This document shows positions 25,399 to 32,857 of a stretch of DNA of 64,000 nt, one piece after another. The position numbers and the translations under genes are program-made. The stretch is from the NCBI RefSeq assembly GCF_043555865.1, contig NZ_JBIGHY010000002.1, positions 496,001-560,000 on the forward strand, written 5' to 3'. Origin of the DNA: Pelomonas dachongensis (GTDB lineage Bacteria > Pseudomonadota > Gammaproteobacteria > Burkholderiales > Burkholderiaceae_C). Every line of letters starts with the position of its first letter. The stretch's first letter is position 1. The notes beneath the pieces were generated by a model, which searched no databases, was not told the origin of the DNA, and saw only the letters and a program-made list of their open reading frames with translations.

Positions 25399-27147
25399 CT
25401 ACGGAGCCAACGTCGCGGGCAGCCAGCCGCGCAGGCTGTTGAAAAAGGCCAGCGCCTCGGCACGGGCCAGGTCATCACGCGTCAGGCGAGCTTCGCGGAT
25501 GCGGCCCTGCACCAGCAGTTCGGCGCGCAGCACGCCCGGCAGCAGGCCGCTGTCCAGCGGCGGCGTCAGCCACTGGCCATCGAGCAGAAGGGCCAGGTTG
25601 CCGAAGCTGCACTCGGTCAGTTCGCGGGCCTCGTTCCACAGGATGAGGTCGAAGGCATCGGCAGGCTTGTCCAGCGCATAGAGCTCGCGGCGCGTCGTCT
25701 TGTGCGCCAGGAACTCGGCGCGCGGACCGCGCGTGGGCATGGGTTGGTCGGCCAGCGCGAGGCGCACCGGCACGGCAGTGGGCGTGAAGGCATGCAGCGT
25801 GTGGCTGAAACGGCCGTCTGCATCGCAGGTGAGCCGCAGCCGCCAGCGTCCTTCGGGACGAATCGCATGCAGATACGCACGCGCCTCGGCCATAGAGAAA
25901 CGCAGCCCGAAGTGCCGCGCCGTGCGCTGCATGCGGGCCAGGTGGGCGTCGCCGCGCAGCGCCACGCCACCTTCCAGCCGCAGCGTCTCCAGCGCCTCGA
26001 CCGGCGCCTCGGCGCGGGCCAGAAAGCGCGACTTGGCGCGCCATTCGGCGATCTCGGCCGCGGGCTCGCTGTCCAGCGTGATGGCGCTGCCGATGCCGCA
26101 GGTGAGTTGCCCGCCATTGAACTCGACGGTGCGGATAGGCACGTTGAAGGTCGCCACGCCGCCAGGCTGGATCAGCCCCAGCGCGCCGCAGTACCAGCCA
26201 CGCGCCGTGGACTCCAGCTCGCGAATGATCTGCATGGCCCGCACCTTGGGCGCACCGGTCACGGAGCCGCAGGGGAACAGCGCCGCGAACGCATCGGCCA
26301 GCGACAGTCCGGCGCGGCTGACGGCCGTGACCGTGGACGTCATCTGCCAGACCGTGGGCAGCGCATGCAGCTCGAACAGCCGCGGCACGCGCACGGTGCC
26401 CAGCTGCGCCACGCGGCTGAGGTCGTTGCGCAGCAGGTCCACGATCATCAGGTTCTCGGCACGCTCCTTCTCGCTGGTGCGCAGATGCTGCTGCGCGGCC
26501 TCGTCGTCAACGCGGTCGCGCCCGCGCGGCGCCGTGCCCTTCATCGGCTGGGCCGCAAGCAGCCAGCTGGCCCGGGCACCGGGCACGGGCCGCCAGTCGA
26601 AGAACAGCTCGGGCGACACGCTGGCCGCGCCGGCCCCGCGCAGGAACAAGCTGAAACCGCCGGGCTGGCTGGCATGCAGCGCCAGGAACAGCTGCGCGGG
26701 GTCCAGCTCGTCCGCCGCTGCGCGCAGCCGGGTGGTCAGGTTGACCTGGTAGCAGTCGCCGTCGCAGATGTAGCTGCGGATGCGCTCGATGGCGGCGCTC
26801 GCATCGGGCTCGCCATCGGTCCAGCCCAACAGGCCTGTCCAGGCGCCCTCGCCGGCCGGCCAGTCCTCGGGCGGGTGCTCGTAGACGGCGAACTCGGCCA
26901 GCGGCGCGCCGGTGCTTTGCGTGGCCAGCACCGCGTCGAAGGCCGCTGCGGCCTCGTAGCGCAAGCCACCCAGCACCCATCCCCCAGCGCGCGCAGCGGC
27001 TTCGGCTTCGGAGATGACGGCGCGCACCTCATCCAGCCGCAACGCCCGTAGCCAGCGCGAAGGAGCCACAGTCCAGCAGCCGCGCAGACGCTCCCCGTCC
27101 TCGCGGGCAAGCGGGTGGCGGGGAAAGTCGAACGCCGCTTGAATCAA
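25399..27147 (-). CDS. pabB: Fused aminodeoxychorismate synthase component I / aminodeoxychorismate lyase
   Basis: This 582-residue bifunctional enzyme makes p-aminobenzoate for folate. The N-terminal half (to about 345) is the chorismate-binding PabB domain with GDCYQVNLT, MKGTAPRGRD, SEKERAENLMIVDLLRNDL and a closing GGQLTCGIGSAITLDSEP. The C-terminal part (about 360-582) is a PLP fold-type IV PabC domain with the Schiff-base Lys in FLAHKTTRRELY and NEARELTECSFGNLAL. The start appears to be TTG at 27147; no ATG is available upstream before an in-frame stop. It follows oligoribonuclease by 12 bases, so the two probably share a transcript. A glutamine amidotransferase subunit (PabA) must come from elsewhere. 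Confidence 0.92.
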   Translation of the reverse strand: MIQAAFDFPRHPLAREDGERLRGCWTVAPSRWLRALRLDEVRAVISEAEAAARAGGWVLGGLRYEAAAAFDAVLATQSTGAPLAEFAVYEHPPEDWPAGEGAWTGLLGWTDGEPDASAAIERIRSYICDGDCYQVNLTTRLRAAADELDPAQLFLALHASQPGGFSLFLRGAGAASVSPELFFDWRPVPGARASWLLAAQPMKGTAPRGRDRVDDEAAQQHLRTSEKERAENLMIVDLLRNDLSRVAQLGTVRVPRLFELHALPTVWQMTSTVTAVSRAGLSLADAFAALFPCGSVTGAPKVRAMQIIRELESTARGWYCGALGLIQPGGVATFNVPIRTVEFNGGQLTCGIGSAITLDSEPAAEIAEWRAKSRFLARAEAPVEALETLRLEGGVALRGDAHLARMQRTARHFGLRFSMAEARAYLHAIRPEGRWRLRLTCDADGRFSHTLHAFTPTAVPVRLALADQPMPTRGPRAEFLAHKTTRRELYALDKPADAFDLILWNEARELTECSFGNLALLLDGQWLTPPLDSGLLPGVLRAELLVQGRIREARLTRDDLARAEALAFFNSLRGWLPATLAP

Positions 27148-27159
27148 CGCAGGCCCGGC

Positions 27160-27717
27160 TCAAAGCGCCAGGAACGTCGTCCGGTAGTGCGCCAGTTCCT
27201 CGATGGACTCGTGGATGTCGGCCAGCGCCGTGTGGGCCTGCGCCTTCTTGAAGCCCTCCAGCGCCGACGGCTTCCAGCGCTTGGCCAATTCCTTCAGCGT
27301 GGACACGTCCAGGTTGCGGTAGTGGAAGAAGTCTTCCAGCTCGGGCATGTAGTTGGCCAGGAAGCGGCGGTCCTGGCAGATGCTGTTGCCGCACATGGGG
27401 CTCTTGCCCTTGGGCACATACTGTTTCAGGAACGCGATGGTCTGCGCGGCGGCCTCGGCCTCGCTGACCGTGGACGCCTTCACGCGGTCGATGAGGCCGC
27501 TGCGCCCGTGTGTGCCCTTGTTCCAGGCGTCCATCTTGTCCAGCGTCTCGTCGCTCTGGTGCACGGCGAACACCGGGCCTTCGACGCGCTTCCCCAGCAT
27601 CGGGTCGGTCACGACGACGGCGATCTCGATGATGCGGTCGGTGTCGGGATACAGACCGGTCATCTCGAGGTCGATCCAGATTAGGTTGTTTTCGCTCAGA
27701 GTCAGGGTGTCGGACAT
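27160..27717 (-). CDS. orn: Oligoribonuclease
   Basis: The 185-residue DEDDh 3'-5' exonuclease degrades 2-5 nt RNAs (including pGpG) to mononucleotides. Motifs: IDLEMTGL (Asp-Glu, Exo I), the Exo II Asp in CQDRRF, and HTALADIHESIEEL with the catalytic His and final Asp (Exo III). Length and sequence are standard for proteobacterial Orn, which is usually essential. It is divergent from the M48 peptidase across 52 bases. Confidence 0.95.
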   Translation of the reverse strand: MSDTLTLSENNLIWIDLEMTGLYPDTDRIIEIAVVVTDPMLGKRVEGPVFAVHQSDETLDKMDAWNKGTHGRSGLIDRVKASTVSEAEAAAQTIAFLKQYVPKGKSPMCGNSICQDRRFLANYMPELEDFFHYRNLDVSTLKELAKRWKPSALEGFKKAQAHTALADIHESIEELAHYRTTFLAL

Positions 27718-27735
27718 GATGGGCTCGCGCTGAAA

Positions 27736-27755
27736 GGCTGCGAATTCTCGCAGCC
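27736..27755. promoter_or_regulatory. Perfect 8-bp inverted repeat between divergent genes
   Basis: GGCTGCGA-ATTC-TCGCAGCC lies in the middle of the 52-base gap between orn and the M48 peptidase gene. As both genes are transcribed away from it, it cannot be a terminator of either, and both promoters must overlap or flank it. It may be an operator or a 5'-UTR hairpin. Confidence 0.4.
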
Positions 27756-27769
27756 TAAACTTCGGGGCT

Positions 27770-29041
27770 ATGTCCCCCCTGCCGTTGTCCCTCGCGTTTG
27801 CTGTCGCGCTCGCCCTCTCGCTGCTGGTGAAGTTCTGGCTGTCGTCGCGCCAGATCCGCCATGTCGCCGTCCACCGCGGCCAGGTGCCGGCCGCCTTTGC
27901 CGGCAGCGTGACGCTGTCGGCGCACCAGAAGGCGGCCGACTACACCATCGCCCGCGCCCGCTTCGGCCTGCTGGCGCTGGCCTTCAACGCGGCGGTGCTG
28001 CTGAGCTGGACGCTGCTGGGTGGCCTGCACGCGCTGAACGGCTGGGTGCTGGACGCCAGCCAGGCGCTGCCCGCTGACTGGCAGCCTCTGGGCTACCAGC
28101 TGGGGCTGGTCGCGGCCTTCGTGCTGATCGGCGGCCTGCTGGACCTGCCCTGGGAGCTTTGGAGCACGTTCCGCATCGAGCAGGCGTTCGGCTTCAACCG
28201 CATGACGCTGGGCATGTACTTCGGCGACATGCTGAAGGGCCTGGCGGTCGGTGCGCTGCTGGGCCTGCCGATCGTCGCGCTGATCCTGTGGCTGATGGGC
28301 ACGATGGGGCCGCTGTGGTGGCTGTGGGCCTGGGTCGCGTGGATGGGCTTCCAGCTGCTGGTGATGGTCATCTACCCCAGCGTCATCGCACCGCTGTTCA
28401 ACAAGTTCGAGCCGCTGGCCGATGCGTCGCTGAAGGGGCGCGTGGAGCGGCTGATGGCCCGCTGCGGCTTCGCGGCCAAAGGCTTGTTCGTCATGGACGG
28501 CAGCCGGCGCTCAGCCCACGGCAACGCCTACTTCAGCGGCTTCGGCCCGGCCAAGCGCGTGGTGTTCTTCGACACGCTGCTGGCCAAGCTCAACGGCGGC
28601 GAGGTGGAGGCCGTGCTGGCGCACGAGCTGGGACACTTCAAGCACCGCCACATCACGAAGCGCATCGTGCTGGCCTTCGTCATGAGCCTGGCAGGCCTGG
28701 CGCTGTTGGGCTGGCTGGCGCAACAGCCGGCCTTCTACCTGGCGCTGGGCGTGCAGCCCAATTTCGACGCGCCCAACGACGCGCTGGCGCTGCTGCTGTT
28801 CATGCTGGCGGGCCCGGTGTTCGGCTTCTTCGTGACGCCGCTGGCCAGCCACTTCTCGCGCCGCGACGAGTTCCAGGCTGACGCCTATGCATGTGCGCAG
28901 GTCAGCGGGGCCGACCTGTCATCGGCCTTGTTGAAACTGCATGAAGACAACGCCGGCACGCTGACGCCCGATCCGATATATGCGCGCTTTTATTACTCGC
29001 ACCCGCCTGCGGCTGAACGCCTCGCAGCACTTGCCTCATGA
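27770..29041 (+). CDS. M48 family (Ste24-like) membrane metallopeptidase
   Basis: The 423-residue integral membrane protein has several hydrophobic helices and the zinc-binding HEXXH motif as AHELGHFKHRH near residue 285, with a third ligand Glu in RRDEFQADAYA. The layout matches CAAX-protease-1/Ste24-type M48 peptidases that in bacteria act in membrane protein quality control; no prenylated substrate is implied. ATG 27770 sits within the short divergent region with orn. The stop overlaps the start of the pterin dehydratase gene by 4 bases. Confidence 0.92.
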   Translation: MSPLPLSLAFAVALALSLLVKFWLSSRQIRHVAVHRGQVPAAFAGSVTLSAHQKAADYTIARARFGLLALAFNAAVLLSWTLLGGLHALNGWVLDASQALPADWQPLGYQLGLVAAFVLIGGLLDLPWELWSTFRIEQAFGFNRMTLGMYFGDMLKGLAVGALLGLPIVALILWLMGTMGPLWWLWAWVAWMGFQLLVMVIYPSVIAPLFNKFEPLADASLKGRVERLMARCGFAAKGLFVMDGSRRSAHGNAYFSGFGPAKRVVFFDTLLAKLNGGEVEAVLAHELGHFKHRHITKRIVLAFVMSLAGLALLGWLAQQPAFYLALGVQPNFDAPNDALALLLFMLAGPVFGFFVTPLASHFSRRDEFQADAYACAQVSGADLSSALLKLHEDNAGTLTPDPIYARFYYSHPPAAERLAALAS

Positions 29042-29373
29042 ACGATTTGCTGCTCTCCCGTTGTGACCCCAAGGCCCCGCTAATGGACGCCGACACGCGC
29101 GCCCGCGTGCTGGCCGCCCTGCCCGGCTGGCTTCCGGACCCTGAGGCCAAGCTGATCGCCCGCCGCTTCGGCTTCGAAAACTACTACCAGGTCATGGCCT
29201 TCGTCGACGCGGTCGCCGAGATCGCGCATGCGCAAGACCACCACCCCGAGATGCTGGTCAGCTACGACGCCTGCACCGTCAGCTGGACCACGCATTCGCG
29301 CGGCGGCCTGACGCTGAACGACGCGATCTGCGCGGCGCAGGTGAGCGCACTCCCCGAAGCGTCCGGTACATGA
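29038..29373 (+). CDS. Pterin-4a-carbinolamine dehydratase
   Basis: The 111-residue protein has the family signature HAQDHHPEMLVSYDACTVSWTTH, split around residues 65-87, with the catalytic histidines. It recycles 4a-hydroxytetrahydrobiopterin, usually with phenylalanine hydroxylase, or serves molybdopterin/tetrahydrofolate-like roles in bacteria lacking that enzyme. ATG 29038 overlaps the M48 stop, so it is translationally coupled. No phenylalanine hydroxylase is in the window. Confidence 0.92.
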   Translation: MNDLLLSRCDPKAPLMDADTRARVLAALPGWLPDPEAKLIARRFGFENYYQVMAFVDAVAEIAHAQDHHPEMLVSYDACTVSWTTHSRGGLTLNDAICAAQVSALPEASGT

Positions 29374-29455
29374 GTACCGAGCGCTGGGCCGCTTCCAAGC
29401 CGGCACGCATCCCCTTGAGGGATCGGTCGACGTACTCCTCGAACGAGGAGCTCCA

Positions 29456-30358
29456 GTGAACAAATTCCAGGCGCTGGACCTGGGACTTGTCGTGCGCGGC
29501 CACGGCCGCCACTACATCGTGGAAGGTGCGGACGGCCAACGCCTCGTCTGCCACCCGCGCGGCAAGAAGAGCGATGCCGTTGTCGGTGACCAGGTGCGCT
29601 TCGCCGCGTCCGGTGACGAGGGCGTCATCGAGGCCGTGGAGCCGCGCCGCAACCTGCTGTTCCGCCAGGACGAATGGAAGACCAAGAGCTTCGCCGCAAA
29701 CCTGGACCAGATGCTGGTGCTGGTGGCCGTGGAACCGGTGTTCAGCGAGAGCCAGCTGGCGCGCGCGCTGATCGCCGCCGAGTCCGCCGGCATCCGCATG
29801 GCCATCGCGCTGAACAAGACTGACCTGCCCGGTACCGACACCGCCCGCGAGCGGCTGGCGCCGTACCACGCGATGGGCCTGCAGATGTTCGAGGTCGCAC
29901 TGAAGGCCGACCGCGACGGCTCGCGCGCGACGCTGGACCCTTGGCTGAAGGAGCAGCGCACCTTTGTCCTCGGCCCCAGCGGCACAGGAAAAAGCACACT
30001 GATCAACCTGCTCGTGAAGAACGCCCAGGCGCAGGTCGGGGAGATCTCGCAGGCGCTGAACTCTGGCCGGCACACCACCACGACCACGCAGTGGTACTGG
30101 ACCGACGACACGCGGAGCACGGCGCTGATCGACTCGCCCGGCTTCCAGCAGTTCGGCCTGGGCCAGATCGCCGCAGCCGACCTGTGGCGCTTCATGCCCG
30201 ACCTGCGCCAGCACGCCGACTGCCGCTTCGCCAACTGCTCACACACGCACGAACCCGGCTGCGGCGTTCGTGCGGCGGTCGATGCGGGCTTGATCGGCGC
30301 CAGCCGCTACCGCATCTACGGCGAGATCCTCGAAGAACTGCAACGCAAGACCTGGTGA
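29456..30358 (+). CDS. rsgA: Ribosome small-subunit GTPase RsgA
   Basis: This 300-residue circularly permuted GTPase assists late 30S maturation. There is an OB-fold at the N-terminus (GLVVRGHGRHYIV). The G motifs come in permuted order: NKTD (about 122-125) before the P-loop GPSGTGKST (about 173) and DSPGFQQFG. A C-terminal zinc site follows with CRFANCSHTHEPGCGV. GTG 29456 follows GAGGAG. The stop overlaps the following lipoprotein gene. Confidence 0.95.
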   Translation: MNKFQALDLGLVVRGHGRHYIVEGADGQRLVCHPRGKKSDAVVGDQVRFAASGDEGVIEAVEPRRNLLFRQDEWKTKSFAANLDQMLVLVAVEPVFSESQLARALIAAESAGIRMAIALNKTDLPGTDTARERLAPYHAMGLQMFEVALKADRDGSRATLDPWLKEQRTFVLGPSGTGKSTLINLLVKNAQAQVGEISQALNSGRHTTTTTQWYWTDDTRSTALIDSPGFQQFGLGQIAAADLWRFMPDLRQHADCRFANCSHTHEPGCGVRAAVDAGLIGASRYRIYGEILEELQRKTW

Positions 30359-31038
30359 AGACCGCGCTCCTGACCCTCTGCGCCGCTGCCCTGCTGGCCG
30401 CCTGCGCCAGCCCCAAAACCGCACCGCCGGCTTCGGCCGACGGCTGGCAGGCGCTGGCGTTGCCGGGCAAGAAATCGACCACCTACAACTGGACCGAGAA
30501 GGATGGCCGCCCGGCGCTGGAGGCGGCGTCCGATCGCTCCGCCAGCATCTGGCGCAAACGGCTGGAACCGGCGCTGGACGACGTCGGCGAGGTCAGCTTC
30601 TCGTGGTGGGCGCAGCGCCTGATCCCCAACGCCAGCGTGGCCGACATCGACCGCGAGGACGCCGTCGCACGCGTCATCTTCGGCTTCGGCGGGGACACCG
30701 ACAAACTGCCGCTGCGCACGCGCATGAAGTTCGAGCTGGCCCAGGCACTGACCGGCGAGGCGCCGCCCTACGCGACCCTGATGTACGTGTGGGACAGCCA
30801 CCTGCCGGTGGGCACCGTGGTGGTCAACCCGCGCAGCGACCGCATCCGCAAGATCGTCGTGGATTCGGGCCCGGCCCTGCTGCACCGCTGGCGCGACCAC
30901 CGTCGCGACCTGGCGGCCGACTTCCGGCTGGCCTTCGGCGAAGAACCCGGGCCGCTAACGTCCATGGCCGTCATGACGGACAGCGACAACAGCCGCGGAT
31001 CGGCGCGGACCTGGTACGGCGTGGTGGAACTGAAGTAG
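30355..31038 (+). CDS. DUF3047 family lipoprotein
   Basis: The 227-residue protein starts at GTG 30355, which overlaps the rsgA stop (GTGA). It has a lipoprotein signal ending LLAAC, then a DUF3047-like body: SFSWWAQRLIPNASVADIDREDAVARVIFGFGGD and LMYVWDSHLPVGTVVVNPRSDRIRKIVVDSG. Function is not known for this family. The N-terminal signal places it at the periplasmic face of a membrane. It is the last gene of the M48-phhB-like-rsgA run. Confidence 0.85.
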   Translation: MKTALLTLCAAALLAACASPKTAPPASADGWQALALPGKKSTTYNWTEKDGRPALEAASDRSASIWRKRLEPALDDVGEVSFSWWAQRLIPNASVADIDREDAVARVIFGFGGDTDKLPLRTRMKFELAQALTGEAPPYATLMYVWDSHLPVGTVVVNPRSDRIRKIVVDSGPALLHRWRDHRRDLAADFRLAFGEEPGPLTSMAVMTDSDNSRGSARTWYGVVELK

Positions 31039-31044
31039 CCGCTC

Positions 31045-31061
31045 ACGGCGCGCGGCGCCGT
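31045..31061. terminator. Hairpin between convergent genes, possible terminator
   Basis: ACGGCGC-GCG-GCGCCGT is a perfect 7-bp stem seven bases after the DUF3047 stop and before the stop of the convergent membrane protein gene. No T-run follows on either strand; its position suggests transcript ends here. Confidence 0.35.
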
Positions 31062-31082
31062 TCGGTGTCGTGCAGGGCAAGC

Positions 31083-31352
31083 CTACTGCCGCGGCAGCGT
31101 GGGCTGCTGGTCCTTCAAGTCCCGCACCTCACGCACCTCCACATCCACGATGTCCTCGGCCGCCGGGCGGGGGGCGCGCGGCGCCCAGGGATTGCGGTTC
31201 ATGCGGAACGCCACATTGGGCTTCCTGCCCCGCAGCAGACTGACGATGAGCAGAACGCCGAAGGTGAGAACCGCAAACAGGAACAGCGCGAGACCCAACA
31301 GGGCACCCGCGATCAGGATCACCCAACGAAGAAGCAGACGGAACAGCGACAT
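31083..31352 (-). CDS. Small membrane protein of unknown function
   Basis: The 89-residue protein has a long hydrophobic region (LLLRWVILIAGALLGLALFLFAVLTFGVLLIVSLL), probably two short or one long membrane helix, followed by a basic stretch and a charged tail rich in Glu/Asp/Arg. ATG 31352 was chosen because it begins the hydrophobic segment directly; the frame extends 14 codons upstream. It is the last gene of the operon that begins at 36008. I do not recognise a named family. Confidence 0.7.
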   Translation of the reverse strand: MSLFRLLLRWVILIAGALLGLALFLFAVLTFGVLLIVSLLRGRKPNVAFRMNRNPWAPRAPRPAAEDIVDVEVREVRDLKDQQPTLPRQ

Positions 31353-31387
31353 GGCGGGATTGTGACGGCTGACGGCGGCGCGCATGC

Positions 31388-32077
31388 TCAACACAGCCCC
31401 GCCAGGAAAGCGGTCATTGCCGATGCGCTGGCCTCGGGCTGCACCTGCAGCAGGCCGTGCGGGCCTCGCAGCGAGCGCACCACCGTCCGCGGCTGCAAAC
31501 GCTGGATGTCACGCGCCGCGGCGGCCGGCACGAGGCGATCCTGCGCGGCCTGCAGGTACAGCACGGGCGCCTCCACCGCCGACACCGCCAGCGACGCATC
31601 CACCCGCATGACCATGCGCAGCCGCGCCCGCATGACGTTGGAAGGCAGCCTTGCCAGAGCCTGTGCCAACAGCCCGCGCACCTCCTCAGTCGGATGGTTG
31701 CCCAGCAGCGCCGCCGCCGCCAGTTTCAACGGCGCCCGCGCCGGCAGCCAGTCGAGCAAGGCATCAAGCCGCGCCAAGGCCGGCCGGGGGTTGCGAACGA
31801 AGCTGCAGCACAGCACCAGAGCTTGCACCCGCTGGGGCTGCGCGGCCGCAAGCCGCATCGCGACCGGGCCTGAGAACGACTCCCCCAGCACCACGACACG
31901 ACCTTGCGGCGGTAGCGCCTGCGCGGCCAGTTCCGTCAGGCGGTCATAGTCGACGTCCGGATCGGCCGGATAGCTGACGACCACGGGGCACGATGACGGC
32001 GGCAGTTGCGCCAGCAGCGGCTGGAACAGCAGCCCAGTGCCATCCAGGCCGGGCAGCAGCACCAGCGTCGTCTTCAT
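31388..32077 (-). CDS. Alpha/beta hydrolase
   Basis: About 229 residues, with LLPGLDGTGLLF (oxyanion loop), the nucleophile Ser in VVLGESFSGPVAMRLA (GxSxS), and a late RSLRGPHGLLQVQP with the probable catalytic His. I prefer the ATG at 32077; a TTG at 32092 is also in frame and overlaps the SDR stop. There is no signal peptide. The lid region is short. Substrate unknown; it is co-directional with an SDR and an Ntn acylase, which suggests work on an acyl or ester compound. Confidence 0.8.
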   Translation of the reverse strand: MKTTLVLLPGLDGTGLLFQPLLAQLPPSSCPVVVSYPADPDVDYDRLTELAAQALPPQGRVVVLGESFSGPVAMRLAAAQPQRVQALVLCCSFVRNPRPALARLDALLDWLPARAPLKLAAAALLGNHPTEEVRGLLAQALARLPSNVMRARLRMVMRVDASLAVSAVEAPVLYLQAAQDRLVPAAAARDIQRLQPRTVVRSLRGPHGLLQVQPEASASAMTAFLAGLC

Positions 32078-32088
32078 GCGCGCGGTGA

Positions 32089-32820
32089 TCAACCCCTGCC
32101 GACAAACGGCATCTGGGTCGCCATGACGGTCATCGTCTGCACATTGGCCGACAACGGCAGCCCGGCCATGTAGACAACGGCGCGGGCCACGTCTTCCACG
32201 TCCATGCGCGGCTCGACGGCGATCTGGCCATTGGCCTGGGGCATGCCGCGCGTCATCTTCTCGGTCATGTCGGTCGCCGCATTGCCGATGTCGATCTGGC
32301 CGCAGGCAATGTCAAACGCGCGGCCGTCCAAGCTCAGCGATTTGGTCAGCCCCGAGACGGCATGCTTGGTGGCCGTGTACGGCGCCGAGTGGGGACGCGG
32401 CGCATGGGCCGAGATGGACCCATTGTTGATGATGCGGCCACCGCGCGGGTCCTGAGCCTTCATCAGCCGGAAGGCTGCGCGGGCGCACAGGAAGCTGCCG
32501 GTCAGGTTGGTGTCCACCACGGCGCGCCACTGTGCGACCGGGAGCTCGTCCATGGGCACGCCCACGGCGCTGATACCGGCGTTGTTGAACAGCAGGTCCA
32601 GCCGGCCGAAGCGCTGCTGCAACGTGGCGAACGCAGCGTCCACCTGGGCTTCGTCGGCCACATCGGCCGGCAGGTGCAGCGCGTCGGGCAGCGTCTCGCA
32701 CAGCGGTGCCTCGCGACGACCCATCAGGGCCAGCGTCCAGCCGTCGCGGGCCAACGCGCGTGCCACGGCGCGACCGATGCCGGAGCCGGCGCCCGTGACG
32801 AGAGCAACTTTCAGATTCAT
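32089..32820 (-). CDS. SDR family oxidoreductase
   Basis: The 243-residue short-chain dehydrogenase has the cofactor motif TGAGSGIGRAVA, NNAG (about 85), catalytic Ser in NNGSISAH and YTATK (YxxxK) near residue 151. ATG 32820 was chosen, with GGAAAA upstream; ATG 32832 is possible. Open frame continues upstream only as antiphase to the acylase. It lies 37 bases after the acylase stop. Confidence 0.88.
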   Translation of the reverse strand: MNLKVALVTGAGSGIGRAVARALARDGWTLALMGRREAPLCETLPDALHLPADVADEAQVDAAFATLQQRFGRLDLLFNNAGISAVGVPMDELPVAQWRAVVDTNLTGSFLCARAAFRLMKAQDPRGGRIINNGSISAHAPRPHSAPYTATKHAVSGLTKSLSLDGRAFDIACGQIDIGNAATDMTEKMTRGMPQANGQIAVEPRMDVEDVARAVVYMAGLPLSANVQTMTVMATQMPFVGRG

Positions 32821-32857
32821 GGCGTTTTCCATCGTGTGAACGGTGTCCGCGGCGCGT

